From contig JAGYVD010000009.1 of NCBI GenBank assembly GCA_021209875.1, positions 372,001 to 436,000 of the forward strand: DNA of 64,000 bases, in the 5' to 3' direction. This stretch comes from Rosellinia necatrix. Taxonomy: Eukaryota > Ascomycota > Sordariomycetes > Xylariales > Xylariaceae. The notes under the pieces are model-generated. The model was not told the DNA's origin, searched no databases, and saw only the letters and a program-made list of their open reading frames with translations. Shown one piece after another: positions 1 through 13,553 of the stretch (positions are counted from its first letter, which is position 1; each line of letters begins with the position of its first letter). The position numbers and the translations under genes were made by a program.

Positions 1-2597
1 AAAAAATAAATATTTTTATTTATGTATAACAGATATAGTTTTTTTGTTTTATTATATAATAACGTTTTTTATATTATTAAAATAGGCTTATAAACGGTTT
101 ATGTTTTTAAAAAAAATAAAAACAATGTTAAAATGTTTAAAATATAATATATTATTATATTAAAAGCGTTTTTATTTTAACTGTTTTAATTAATATAATA
201 GTTTTTTTATTTTTAAATCATATAAAAACAGTTTTTTTTGTTTATTTAGCTTATATATAAAAGTTTATTTAAATATATATTTTTAATTATGCTTTATTTA
301 TTATTAAATAGTTAAAAGCATTTATATTTTATAGTTTATTTTAATATTTTGTATAATATTAGTTGCTTAATATAAATTAATTAAATAAAATGTCTGTTTT
401 TTAATTTTAAATGTTTTTTTTTATTATATAGTGTATAAATATACTATTTATTAAAAACTAGGTTAATTATATGTTTTGTTTATTGTTAATTTTTTTTTTA
501 TTATTATTTAAGTTTAGTTTAAAATATTTTTTATATTTTATAAAATATGCTAAAAAATCGTTAAGCAATAAAAAGCAGTTAAAAATTATTTTATATAAGT
601 TAAAATATATGTTTTTTATACAGGCTTTTTTTTAAAATGTATAATTTGTCGATTAGCAGCCTGTTTTTTTATATATAAAACATTTTTTATTTATATAAGC
701 GTTATAGTTAGGCTGTTTTTTAAGTTATAAAAAGTTCTGTTATATATTAAGCTGGTTTAAAAGTTTATATATATTTTTAGGTCGAAAAATTTTTATATAA
801 TTGCTTTAGTTATATTTTTAATTAGTAAAATAAACGTTATTTATTTTTTATATAAAATATTTTGTTTTATTTTTGTTTATAACTTGCAAACATGTTTTTA
901 AGTCGGCAAAAAAGCTTTTGTATATAAGTTTTTAAAATATAAAAGCTGTTGCTAATTTTAATATGCTTTAATATATTTATATAATAGTTATATTTAGCTA
1001 GATTTTATTTTAATAGCTTGTTTTTAAAGCTTGCTGTATTTTTGCTAGCTTAATAATTATTAGATCTAATATTTTATATATAGCTAGATCTAGGTTATTT
1101 TATTTTATTTATATAAAAATAATATTAGTTTAATCGGCTTAATATTAACTATAGTTTATATTTATATTAAAATAAATGTTTATTATATAATAAATTTTAT
1201 TTTAAGTCAAAAGTTTTTAGCCGGACTTTTTAATATAGTCGGAAATATAGCGTAATACTGGTTTTTTATTATTTTAAATCGTTAATATAAGCTAATAAAC
1301 AGCTGTGTTTTATTATATAATAAGTTGTATGGCTTATTAGAATAGTTTTTTTTTTTACGTTTTTTAAAAAATAGCGTATTTATTAAAAAGTATATTTCTG
1401 TTTTATACGTTTTAAAAAAAAAAAAGTTAAAAAACATGTTTATTATAATTAAATTAGGCGTTATATATATATATATAATAGTTGTTTAAGGGTTTATAAA
1501 AAATAATATATAATAAAATGTTTATAAACTAGTTAAAAGTTTAGTTTATGTTTTATAAGTGTTATATGTTTGTTTATTAAATTAAAAATATGTTTATATT
1601 TAATTATTAGTTATATAGATAGTTTGTTAGTTTTTTTTTTAAAGTTTAAAAGCGTATATTAAGTGTTAGTTTTAGTTATAATATGTCGGGTAATATTTTA
1701 AGCTATATAATGTTTATATTATTTATATTTATATAAAGCTGTTAATTTAAAATAAGCAAGTTAAATGTTTATATAGGTATTAATATAAATATAAACGAAA
1801 AACGTTTTAGTTTGTTTAATATATATTATTCTTGTGCGATTTATATAAGTTTAACTGCTTATGTAAAGCTGTTATCGCTGTTAAATTATACTTTTTGTTT
1901 ATTTAATATATTAAGCAGCTTTTGTTAGATTAGCTTGTAGAGTTAATTTTATGTTTTATATGTTTATAGTTTAAAATTTTCAACGTATAACTTTTATAAT
2001 AGCTGGCCGGTTATATTTAAATATTTATATTTTAAAATATAGCAAGCTGTTTACGTGTTAAATATAATCAAAGTTATAGTTATAACATTAAGCTTTTATT
2101 TTTAATGTTATATATTAACAGCATTTTATATAATATGTTTATTAATTCTATAGTTTATTGCGATTTGTTATATTATTTAATGTTGTTGTATATAATAAAA
2201 AAAACCTTTTTATTATATAATTATTTTAAAGTTATCGTAAAAATATGTTAAAAAATAAATAAACAAGTTTTTAATAATAAGTTAATAAACAGGTTTTTAA
2301 AAGTTTATTTATATATCATTTAGTTTCTATATAATAAATAGTTTTATATAATTATATATTATCGTTTTTTAATATTTAATTTTTATATTATAACTTTAAA
2401 ATATAGTAAAACGTACAAGGATATAAATATTTAAAAAAAAAAAATTTTTAGGCTTTTGTTATATAAAAAATAATTTGTTTATATAAAGTAAAATTTTTAA
2501 AATACGATATAAAGACTTGTTTAAATTTATTAGACTTTAAGCGTGCTTTATTTTTATTTTTGCTAATTTATAGTTATGTTTTATAACTATTAATTAA
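1..2597. other. degenerate AT-rich DNA, no gene
   Basis: No reading frame of useful length, RNA gene or clear repeat boundary is visible. The + strand is T-rich, which would fit a decayed element whose coding strand was the minus strand, since retrotransposon coding strands tend to be A-rich. Remaining C and G sit mostly in short AGCT, GCT and ACG words. A few short GC-richer scraps survive, for example around 1215-1250 and 1995-2015, but none is long enough to identify. Read as RIP-decayed transposon DNA. Confidence 0.6.
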
Positions 2598-2914
2598 TAT
2601 TAAATAAGCTTTATATATGCGATGCATATATTGTTTACGCGTAAAACAGAATATAACTTTTTTATTATATAATGTTTATAATGTTTAATAATTATTTTAT
2701 TTAAATAACTATTATGCGTAGCATTATTTTAAGTTTTATATAAGAATTCTGCTATCGTACGACTTATTAAAATAACAGCGATAATATAGCTTGTTTTATA
2801 TATAAAGTATATACGCTGTATATATATACGTGACATGTACGCTATATGCTTGTACGAAGTATATGCACGTACGACAGCTGTGAGTAACTGTGACCAATTG
2901 CCATAGTTCTAATA
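2598..2914 (-). repeat. LTR relic, family A, inverted copy of 20314-20626
   Basis: The reverse complement aligns along its whole length with the solo LTR at 20314-20626. Conserved blocks include the CGTAC-rich core and the outer words that read TGTTAGAAC and ATTCAACA in the better copy. Here the terminal TG and CA both appear as TA-type products of C->T or G->A change, so the copy has been mutated by RIP. The length of 317 bp against 313 bp shows it is essentially complete. I found no matching 5-bp target duplication (ATTAA left, TATTT right). It lies inside decayed DNA: the bases from 2915 match 10028-10058. LTRs beginning TGTTAGAA are common in Ty1/copia elements, so copia is the likelier class, by inference only. 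Confidence 0.85.
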
Positions 2915-2945
2915 TATTTTATATTTTTATAGTGCATTTTTTAAA
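2915..2945 (+). repeat. 31-bp repeat, mutated twin of 10028-10058
   Basis: These bases match 10028-10058 with the same spacing. Every difference is a C in the other copy read as T here, including the CACCCC block and the C pair after TATAGTGCA. This is one of the cleanest small demonstrations of one-way C->T change in the window. It directly abuts the family-A LTR, so that LTR probably inserted into or next to this unit. Confidence 0.75.
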
Positions 2946-5900
2946 TTAATGCTTTTATAACGTTTTTTTATTAAAATTAAATTAAACCATTAAATTGTAT
3001 TTTTTTAAAAATAAAATTATTTTTAACTGTTTTTATAAATATAAAAATATATGCCTGCTATTAAAAATATATTTTGTTTAAGCAAGCTAAACACAAGCTT
3101 TTTTTTATATTTAATATATTTATTAAAATTAAACATTATTTTTATTAGCGATCTGTTTTAAAAATTAAGAAGTTGTTTAAACAGCACAGCTAATTAAAAA
3201 CGTTAAAAAAAACTTTATAAACACGTAATAAAAATAAATAATAAGTTTAATATATATTTTAATATTTTAATTAGCAATAAAATAAACGTTATAAATATTT
3301 AAACTAATTGTTTAATATATATTATTTATTTTATTTATTTTTTTATATTATAGTTTATTTTATTAATTTATTAAGCTTGCTGGTGGTTGTAAGAAAGGGT
3401 ATTTGTGTGTTTAAAATAATGCTTTAAAATAAAAACAATTAAATAATAAGTTAATAAAAAAAAACAGTTAAATATTTAAATTTTAAAATAAAGCTGTTAA
3501 TTAAACTTAAAACTAAAAAACAGCAACCGTTTAAAATAATAAGTTAAAAAAAAAACCTTAAAAAAGCTTTTATTTTAAAAAAAAATTAATACTTTTAAAA
3601 AGTAGGCTTAAACTAATATATTATTATTTGTTTTTTTATTTAAAATAATAAATAAATAAAAGTTTTAAAAATAATACAAGCTATTATATTAGATATATTT
3701 GAAATAATAAAATAAAGTTTAAACTTAAAAAAGCAGAACTGTGCCGTGATTTACTATAAAAAAAAAAAAGCGATAAAAAAAAAATAACTTATATAAAAAA
3801 AAAAGCTTGTATTAACAAATAATTAAATAATAAGCTAAATTAGCAAAGCAGCGTATTATTAAACCAACTATTATTTACGCCGCTTAAAAACTTTAAAAAC
3901 TTTTAAAAAAATATAAAAATAAAAACATCTGTTAATTTAAACTTATTTAATTATTTATTAAACTTTAATTATAATATAAATAAAGCAGATAAATAAAAAA
4001 TATAAATAAAAAGTTTTAACCTGTTAAATATTTAATTTATAAATATTTACAGTAAAAATATTAAGCAAAAAAAAAATTCGGCATATTTAATTTATTATAT
4101 AAAACTACAACGATTTTAATATAATAATAAAAAAAAACATTATTATTATTAACATATATTTTTTATAAACGGTTTATTTTTATTTTTAAAAATAAAAACA
4201 CGATATAAAATAAAACAATAAATTTTGTTTTTATTTTAAATATTTTTATAAGACCAGCAGTTTTATAATAAAATAATAAGCTAAACTTTATTATATATAT
4301 AAAGCTACGTTATAAAAATATAAGCTAAATAATTAAAATAATATAACAACGTTTTATAATAAACGCTAATATAACTATTTATAAATTTAAAACTAATTAT
4401 TTAATGTTTTATAATATATATTAAAACTTAGATGTTTTATTTTAATATATATAAAAATAATTAAAATATATATATGTTATAAATATTTTAAATATTAATA
4501 ATAACAACTAGCGCGAAATAATAACATAAATCTATAATAATATAAAATTAAAAATTAAATAGTTTTAAAACTATTTTTTTAAAATTAACAAATAAAAGAA
4601 TATATGTTTAAAGTTAAAAAATTAAAAAATCTATAAAATTTAGCTAAAAAATATTTAGCACATAAAAAACACAGCGTACTTTATATAATTAATAACTTTT
4701 AATATTTAAAATATATATATTAACCTAGGTTTTTTTTAAAAATAAACGCTATTTTAAAAACTAATTAAAAATTGTTTATATAACCGATTAAAAAATAGTA
4801 TTAAAAAATAATAATAAAACTAATAACGCTGTAACAGTAGTAAATATAACTATAATAATTAATATAATTAAAACTAATAAAATAATTAATTATCTAGCTT
4901 TTTATGAAAACGTAAAAATTATAAAATTATAACTTTAATAAAAAATTAATAATTAAAAACAACGATTAATATAATAAAAATAATTATAATAATAGAAATT
5001 ATATTAATAATTAAAAAATTAAGTTTATTTTTTAAAAGAACTAATAAAAATTAATTAGACTATTACTTATTAAAAATAAAAAAATAATATATTTAAAACG
5101 TTGCATTAGCTAGTAACAGATTTAATATATTATTAATACTATGAAAAATTTATTATTAATAATAAAAAATCTAGCATTTATACAAATATAAACTTAATAT
5201 CTATTATAAAAGTTAAATATATTATTTTTATTTAACTTAAAAATATATATACAAGTATTACATTATATTAATACTATGTTACAATCTATTTTTAAATATT
5301 TATAATATTATAAACAAACTAAAAAAAAATATAATAAAAAACGCAAAGCATATTTTAAATAAAAAACAACTAAATAAATAAAAACTGCTAATTATTTATA
5401 AAATGCTAAAAAAATAAAACGTATTAAAAAAGCTTTTATATAAAATATGAAAAAAAACAGAAAATACGCATGTTATACCTAGTTATAATTTAAAATATAA
5501 ACCTTTAAAATAAATAATAAAATAAAAATATGCGCCGATTTAAATATAAATATAATGTATATTAATAAAGCTTTTTTAAATATTTTAAAATATACGATAA
5601 AAAAATAACGCAGATTTTTTTAAAATATTAAACAAAAGCTAATTAAATTTAAAAATAAGCTAAGTTTTTATTTGTTTATAAAAAAACTAATAATAAAAAA
5701 ACTAATAAAATAAAAATTCTTTAAAACAAGCTAAATAATAAAAAAACTAAAACTTAACTTATTTTTTAGAAATAATTTTTTTATATTAAGCAACTATAAG
5801 CTATAAAGCTAATATAATTTAATTTTTAACTTTAAATAAGTTTTAATTAAAATTTAATATTTAAACTTGAAAATATAAATACGTAAAAAAATAATAAATA

Positions 5901-8900
5901 AAAAAATAAATTTTAAAACAGAAAAAAAACTTATATAGCTGTTAAACATAAAGCTTTATTTATTAATTATAATTTTAGCTTTTTACGTTAAAAATTACTT
6001 CGGCGGCTATAAATATAACTATTAATATAAAAATATTATATGTTGTACGAATAATTAACGCGTTTAAAAAACACGTTATAATTATTAAAAGCGTTAAAAT
6101 AAATATAATATAAAAAAAATAAAAATTAAAGCTATTTTGTTATAATTATAAAAAAAGCTTTAAATATATTAGCAGTTGCTGCTACAGCTATAATCGCTAA
6201 TATAAATAATAGCGTAAAACTATTTTTTAATAATATTTTTATATTTATAAAAAAAAGCTTTTTATAAATATTTAATTAAATCAGAATATTAATATATATA
6301 AATATATGGTTTAAAATAATTTTAATAATTATAGCAGTAATAATAAACAACGTATTTTTATATAATATATTAATATTAAAAAATTATTAATTTTATAAAA
6401 GCTTATGTAACTATGTTTTTTAAAACGCTGCTTATAAATGCTATAAAAATATAATAAACCTTTTTAAACAAAAAAAAGAAAAATATATTAATATTAGAAA
6501 TAACGCGCTTTAAAATTTTTAAAGTTATATTTATATCAAAAATTAAATAATTTATAAATATGCTAAAATAGTTATTTTTATAAGCATATATATATATATG
6601 CCGAAAAACGTTTTTAGTTAAAAATTTAAAAAAATAGCTGAAGTTTTAATATTTAATAAAACAAAAAATAGTTAATATATTAATTAAATAATAATTAAAA
6701 GCTTTTTAATAAAAGTTAGCAAAACTAAAGTATTAAGCTTATAAGTTATATATATTTATTTAGTTCTAAAATATAGATTTTTTAATAAATTTTATAATAA
6801 TTTTTAAAAAAATATATATAAAATAAGTTAATAAATTAACTTTATTTATATGTTTTATATTTATAATATAACAATTAGTATTAAATTAAACAAGATTTTT
6901 AAATATAATAATATAAAAAGCTAAATAGTTATAAACTTAAAACTTTTAATAAAATAGCTGTATTAAATAATTATTTATTATTATAGCAAGCAGAAATAAT
7001 TAGATTTTTATAAAAAACATTTTATAATTATTATTAATGTAGTAATATTTTTTATTAGTTTTAATATATTTAAACTTTAAAAACTAGTTTATAATAATAA
7101 GTTTAAAAAAATAAAAAGTACTGCGTTGTAGTAATAAAATTTTATAATTTTTAATTTATATATAACGTTATATAAATAATTTTTTAAAATATATTAAAAA
7201 TATTATAAAATATTTATAAATAATATAATAATATTTTTAAATATTGTTAAATAATATAAAAACATTTAAAAACTATATTTAAGTTATTTAAAAATAAATA
7301 TATAGTTATATTATTAATAAAAAATTTTTCGGTTATTTTTAATAAACTTATTTAGATTTAAAATAAACATGTTTAAAATAGCGATATTAAAAGCTACGTT
7401 ATAGTAATTTATAACTTAATGTTTTTAAATTAACTAAAAGCTTTTAAATAATATATAAGCGTAATAAAATTTTTATATAGCTTGATTTTATATTATATAA
7501 AGTTAATTAAGCTGTTATAAAAAAAAACTATTTTCTTAGTTAAAAATAAATAAATAAAACGTATTAAAACAAAAAAACTAAATATTATAAATTAACTGTT
7601 TTAAAAATAGTTTTGTTTAAAACTATATAAAATATTATATATAAAAGAATTATTTTGTTTTATTATAACTTATATAAGAAATTATTTTTATAAATTAATA
7701 AATTAATATAAAAAGTTTTAAAGTAATAGTTTTTATTTAAAGCTAAAAAATATAAAAACTAAAAAACGATTTTTAATACTAATATTTAATTAATAATATA
7801 TTTAAATAAATTATTAATTAATATAAAAATAAACTATAAACTTTTAAAATTAAAAATAATATATTTAGTTTAAACAGCTAAAAAACTATATATAATAATA
7901 TAATTTAATAAAAACTAATAATTATATTAATAAATTATTTAATTATTAAAAACATTATTAAATAAATAATTTTAAAACTACAGCTATTAAATATATTAAT
8001 TGTAAACTAATTGATTTATTTATTTATTTATTATAATATAAACTATATATATATTATTTATTAAATAAGCTAAACTATATATTAAACGTTTTTAGCTGTT
8101 TATAAACAGTACTAAATATTTAAAAACAAATAAAAACTAATAAAAATAAACAATAAACTTGTGCTAAATATAATATAAAAAATTAAAAGCTGCGTTTTAT
8201 ATGTTTATATTAAAAATAATTATAAATAAAACTTTAGAAAATAAATTTTTAACAGCATATATAAAAAACTATAAATATATATAAATATTAAAAGCTTAAA
8301 AACATTTTAAAAAAAAAAGCAATAAAAACGTCGCGGTTTATTTTAAGCTTAAATATTTTTTTAATATTATTATAAACAGACTAATATATAATATATATAT
8401 AAATATAAAGTGTTTATATATTTTAATTAGCATAATTAAAAAATTTTTAAAATAAACATATAATAAAAAACAGTACTGCGGTGCTTAATAAATAATATAA
8501 AGATTAAAAGTATTTATAATAGCTAATAAAACATAAATAATAAAAATTATATTGAATATTATAATATATATAATTTAAATTAAATTAATAAACAGCTATT
8601 TATAAAAAGCTAAAACTAATTAAACTTAAAACTTATTATTTATATATATTATCAATATAGATTTTATTTTAGTATTTTTAAAAGTTAAAATTAAAAGTAT
8701 TTTTAGCAGCTAAATAAAAAAAACTATATTTTAATATATATAACGCTATAATAATAGTTTTATAATTTGTTTTAAAACATATATTATTAATTTTAAATAT
8801 AAAAATATATAACGGATAAATAAAGCATTGTTTTAATTAAACAACTTTTATTAAATAATTAAAGCATTTTTAAAAAATTATTTTTAATAAAAACTAAAAG

Positions 8901-10027
8901 TTTATATTTAATTTTTAATAAAATATATAAAAATTATTTAATATTAAACTAATAATAACAGCTATATATTGTTTATAAATAAACGGCTTGTTAAAAAGTA
9001 AAAACTAAACAGTTAAAATAATAATACGATATTATATATTTATTAAATTAAAACAGATTAAATAAATATTATATTTTTTTATAATAAAATTTAAACGTTA
9101 TATATAATAATACTACGTATTTAATTTTTTATAAATAGTTATTTAAGTTTATATTGTTTAATATATTAAAAATATTAGTTAATTTTAATAATATTAAATT
9201 TTTTAAATATATGTTTTTTGCAAGCATTTGTATTAAAACGCTTATTTAATAATAAATTTTGCTTAAGCCGCAATAAAATATATTTATAACGTTTAATATT
9301 ATTTATTAAAATTTAATAAAAAAATTAAGTTTATTTATGCTTATATGAAAAATATTATTTGTTTAGTCGACTATTAAAAAATATTTTTAATAAAAATTAA
9401 AATTTTAAACAGTTAAATAATAAATAAATAATTTAGCTTATAAATTAAACTTTTTAATAATTTTATATTTATTTAATAATTTTTATAAAATATTTATTTG
9501 TAATTTTAAAAATTTAACTTTTTAAGCAATAAATGCTGCTATTTAAACTTATAAAAGTTAAACAAAATTTTAACAAAAAAAACGTATATAAAATAAAAAT
9601 TATTTTTAAGTATTATTTTAATTAAAAATATAACAGCTTTAACTATTTTATTAAATAAAAAAATAAAGTTATAAATATAATTAATAAATAACAAAAAATA
9701 ATTTTAATATAATAAAAACTTATTAAAAATATTAAAACTAATATAATTTATGCTTTACTATATAAATAAGCGTTAAAAAAAAAAGCTAACCGTAACAAAT
9801 TATATAATAAACTCTGCTAAAATTAATAGAACTTTTTAATCGGCGCAGCTTTTTAATACGCGCGCATAAAAAAAGCGCTTATATAAGCTTTTTGTTTAAA
9901 ATGCTATAGCCCGTAGCTATACGCACAACTTAATTAAGCCTAGCTTTATATATATAGGCCTTAGCTTATATTTAAGTAAAACTTTAGCTTAGCTGAAATT
10001 TGCTAGTAGATTATTTTTTATAATATA
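2946..10027. other. A-rich decayed element interior, no gene
   Basis: About 7 kb without an open frame of note. The + strand is strongly A-rich from about 3400 to 9800, suggesting a dead retroelement whose coding strand was +, but no domain motif survives that I can name. Better preserved scraps are a G-rich 30 bp near 3372-3405, an alanine-like GCA/GCT stretch near 6172-6225, and a GC-richer block at 9838-10027 with ACGCGCGC and the TATA-like GCGCTTATATAAGC. The last could be the promoter part of an LTR. No LTR pair was found. Confidence 0.5.
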
Positions 10028-10058
10028 CATTTTACACCCCTATAGTGCACCTTTTAAA
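10028..10058 (+). repeat. 31-bp repeat, better preserved twin of 2915-2945
   Basis: Contains ACACCCC, then TATAGTGCACC. The word GGTGCAC..TATAGGG on the other strand resembles the subterminal part of the Pogo-like terminus at 59165-59192, so this may be a transposon end. No matching inverted end was found nearby, so the identity stays open. Confidence 0.6.
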
Positions 10059-11975
10059 AAGCAGGTTTTTTTAATATGTTTTTAAAAATTCAACAAATTT
10101 TTTATATTATATTATATTAAATGCTAATATTTTTGCTTAAAAAAGTTTAGTTATTTTAAGCTGTTTTTTTTTTTTTTGTTTATGTTTATTGTTTTTATAT
10201 AATCTGTTCTTATAGTTTTTATAAAAATAATAATAACTTATATATTATTTAATTAATTAAAGTTGCTTTTATAAAAATAATCGTTGCTATAATATTTTTG
10301 TTTATAATAAATAAAATATTTTTTTTTAAAATAAAAACTTTAAATTAGTCTAGTTTTAATTTAACGTAAATTTTTGTTTTATTTTTTGTTTATTTAATAG
10401 CTGTTATTTTTTTATTGTTATTCTATAGTTAATAAATATTTTCTAGTCGGGAACTACTGTTAGCAGCAATAATTAAAACTTTTTTTAGTTTTTGTTTTTT
10501 TTTATGTTTTTTTTTAAAGCTTTATTTCAAATAAAGTTTTTCTGCTGTTAATAATTATATAGCTGCACATATTTATAATAAATAATAAAGTTTATTATAT
10601 TATTATATAGTTTGTTTATATAAAGTTTATTTAAACGTTTAAGCAATTTATTATATATATTCTGTTTAAAATTTTTTAAGTTAATTTTTGCTATACTAGT
10701 TTAATAAGCAAACTTAATATAAAACAATATAAACTTATTATTTATTATTATTTTTAAGTTTTAATATTTAACTTTAGCTTTTTTATATTTATTAAAATTA
10801 TTATAAAATAAAAATAAATAGTTTAATATTTTTTAACTAGTTTTTAACAGTAGTTTATTATAATCGTTAACAATAAACAGCATAAAATTTTTAAAAGCTT
10901 TATTTTTTATACGATTAGCAATATAATCGATTTTTTTTTAATTTATATTAAAAATAGTCGCTGTTTTTAATAGGTTTATTTTTTAATAATATAAACTAAT
11001 AATTAAATTTTATTTTTGACTTATTTTTGACTAGTTTTTTATTTATAAATATGAAAAGTCTGGCCGCTTTAAAAGTTAATTTGAATTTTTTTTTAATATA
11101 TTATAAGTTTAAAGTTCTTAAGTTAAGTTTTAAAATAATTTTAAGCAACTATTAAGTCGGCTTAATTAAACAAATATTGCGATAATCTAGTTTTTTAAAT
11201 TTTTAATTTTTTTGTTAGTTTTAATTAAAGCTTGGTTTAAGTTAGCTTTAATTTTTTTGCTTTTTAAGCTAAATTAATTTATTTAACCTATTATTTACAT
11301 AAAATTATTATTAAAATCATTAATTATATTAACAACGTTTTTTAAAATATTTTAAACAGCGCTTATAAATAAAAAGCAGTATTTAAACTTATAATATATA
11401 TTTTTAAAGTAGTTTTAAATTAATTTTATAAACTATTAAAAGTTTATAAAGTCGTTTTATAAAAAAAAACGCGTGTTTTGTTTTATTTATTATTACTATA
11501 AAAGCCATTTTTATTTATTTATCTATAATAAAATAAGCAGCGTTAACTTTTATTTATTTTATAAAGTTTTTATAAAGTTTTATAAAAGCTAGCTATATAT
11601 ATGTTTTAATTATTACTGCCGGTAATATAATTTTAATACAAAAGTATTAATAAATCTGTTTTTTTGTTTTTATTATAGCTTTTATTTTTTTAGTTGGAGC
11701 GCCTGGCCGTATTAATGTTATTAGCTTATATCGATAATTTTACAAACTTTAAAAACTAGCGCTAAAGTTTATAGTAGTCATATTAAGTATTATTACATAA
11801 AGCTAGCTTATTTAAGTTGTTTTTTTTAAAACGTATTTATTGTTTAGTTTTTATTAAAAAAGTTAGATTATTTTTTTTGGTTATAACGTTTTAACGAATT
11901 AATTAATTAATTAGTTGTTTTGTCGGTTAAAAAAATTTAATATTTTTTTAAATAATAAAAAGTAAACTTTAGTTT
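10059..11975. other. T-rich decayed DNA, no gene
   Basis: Nothing identifiable. The + strand is T-rich with runs of 10-15 T (for example near 10165). Isolated GC-richer words remain at 10445-10475, 11040-11060 and 11693-11720. No reading frame escapes frequent stops. Probably the remains of a minus-oriented element. Confidence 0.5.
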
Positions 11976-12190
11976 TATAATAGCTGTCATAGCAGCAGTT
12001 AAAACAAAGATTAATTATATTTATATATTAAAAAAAAAAAGAACTATATATAGGGCCGACGGCCAGAATTTTTATTTATATATATTACTGGCTATTTATT
12101 ACGTGACTAGCTTACTAGATTGACTACTTTGTACTTGTACCCACTTAGCCGGGGAACTAATCAGGGCCATCATGGCTGTAGGTCATGACA
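11976..12190. repeat. LTR relic, family B (like 62170-62439)
   Basis: Aligns with the solo LTR at 62170-62439, especially from 12053 (GGGCCGACGGCCAGAATT) to 12190 (GGTCATGACA). It lacks the internal 34-bp duplication of the other copy and about 20 further bases near the middle. The first 75 bp are heavily C->T/G->A mutated; the last 140 bp are well preserved. The flanking 5-mers (AGTTT and ATACT) do not match, so no target duplication is claimed. The ends read TA..CA on the + strand; the family consensus reads TG..CA on both strands, so orientation is open. Confidence 0.85.
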
Positions 12191-12849
12191 ATACTTTAAA
12201 TAAGCTTATAATAAAATTAATTATAATTATTTTTATTAGCCCAGTGTTTTTTAATTAAATAACTTAATAATTATTATATAGTTTTTTTGCTAATACTGCT
12301 TAACTTATATTTATTATAATAATTTTAATATATTTTTATTTTATAAATTTTAACTTAATTATATAAAGCTTTAGTTTTTTATTATATGTTGTTTATTACA
12401 ATAATATTTATTATTATATATTATAGCTAAAAATTTAACTATTTATTTTTAAATATATATAACATATGTTTATATTTTTAGTTAACGTTATATAATAAAT
12501 TATTTATAATTATAAAAAATATTTAAGCTTAAAAAATTAATAATGTTTTTATTGTTTTTATAAATCGTTTTTAAAACTTTTAATATTTAAAGTTTTTAAT
12601 ATAATCTGCTATAATTTCAGCTTTTATTGTTCTTTTATTATTAGTTCTAAATATATTATTTATATATTGTTTAATATTAGTTTTGATTTGTTTAAACTAA
12701 TTTTTTTAATATCTATTAAGTCGATAATATTTTTAATTAATTAAATATATTTAAAATAAAGTTTAGTTTATTTAATATATAATATATTTATAGTTTATAG
12801 ATTTATTATTAAATTTAATTTAATTTAATATATTTTTATTATTAAATAA
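12191..12849. other. AT-rich DNA, homology to right arm fading
   Basis: Probably the continuation of the left arm of the inverted repeat. Similarity to the reverse complement of the region beyond 58800 becomes too weak to follow by eye here. No gene, RNA or clear repeat is visible. Confidence 0.4.
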
Positions 12850-13244
12850 TTAATAAAAAAACTATGAAGTTGGTTAAAACTTTAATTATAGTTTATAATC
12901 GTTAATATGATTAAACTATATAAACTATTTTTAGTTTAAAAGTTTGTATTTTATTTTTAATTATAAGATTTAATAATTTAAAAATATTATTATCAATATT
13001 CATCTTTTAAAATTATTAATTTCAACTTTTATATTTATTCATTTTTAATATAAAAGAATATTATTTGAAATCGTTTTTTTAAGAAGCTATTTATTTATAT
13101 ATATAATATTTTTATAAGATTATAGTAATGAAATATAATATATAAACAAATTAAGTGTTAAAAAGCTTTAAATATTTTTGTTTTAGTTATAATTGGTTTA
13201 AAATATATAAACTGATAATATGTTTAACGCTTGCTATAATTATT
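12850..13244 (-). repeat. left arm of inverted repeat, outer segment
   Basis: The reverse complement of 58389-59144 aligns here, most clearly at 13085-13244, including shared words such as GAAATATAATATATAAA and GTTTAAAATATATAAA. At 13244 the arm is interrupted by the LTR element 13245-21470 and resumes at 21471. The uninterrupted version in the right arm (near 58125-58149) carries TTATT only once, which proves the insertion. It also shows the empty site of the solo LTR 58150-58388, since here AATATGTTTAACGC is continuous. Confidence 0.8.
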
Positions 13245-13553
13245 TGTAACAGTAGTGTGGAACGGCTTGGCAATTAAGCCAGAAATCCTTATTTTAGGCA
13301 TTTTTTAAACAGAGGATATATATATATAAAATATAGTTCTGATGCTGCATTTGCAAACGTTACGCGCTTAAAGCAGGAACAACTTTTAAAATCGTTTTTA
13401 CTACGTAATTAATATATATAAATACCCGTAGCTTATTATATTAAATAAAAGCTTTTAATAAATTTAATTATTTATATTAAATATTTTTAAAATATTACTA
13501 CTTTTTTAATAATTAATAAATTTTTTTATAAATCGTCTTATATTTTTATTAAA
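13245..13553 (+). repeat. 5' LTR of element 13245-21470
   Basis: The first 195 bp keep many C and G (for example GTGTGGAACGGCTTGGCAA), whereas the last 110 bp are almost all A and T. The partner LTR shows the opposite pattern. Aligned ends: TGTAACAG at the start, TATTAAA at the end. Confidence 0.9.

Noticed and set aside
9838..10058. tRNA-like sequence around GCCCGTAGCTATACGC
   Set aside because: No A/B box consensus (no GGTTCGA-type word) and no cloverleaf could be drawn.
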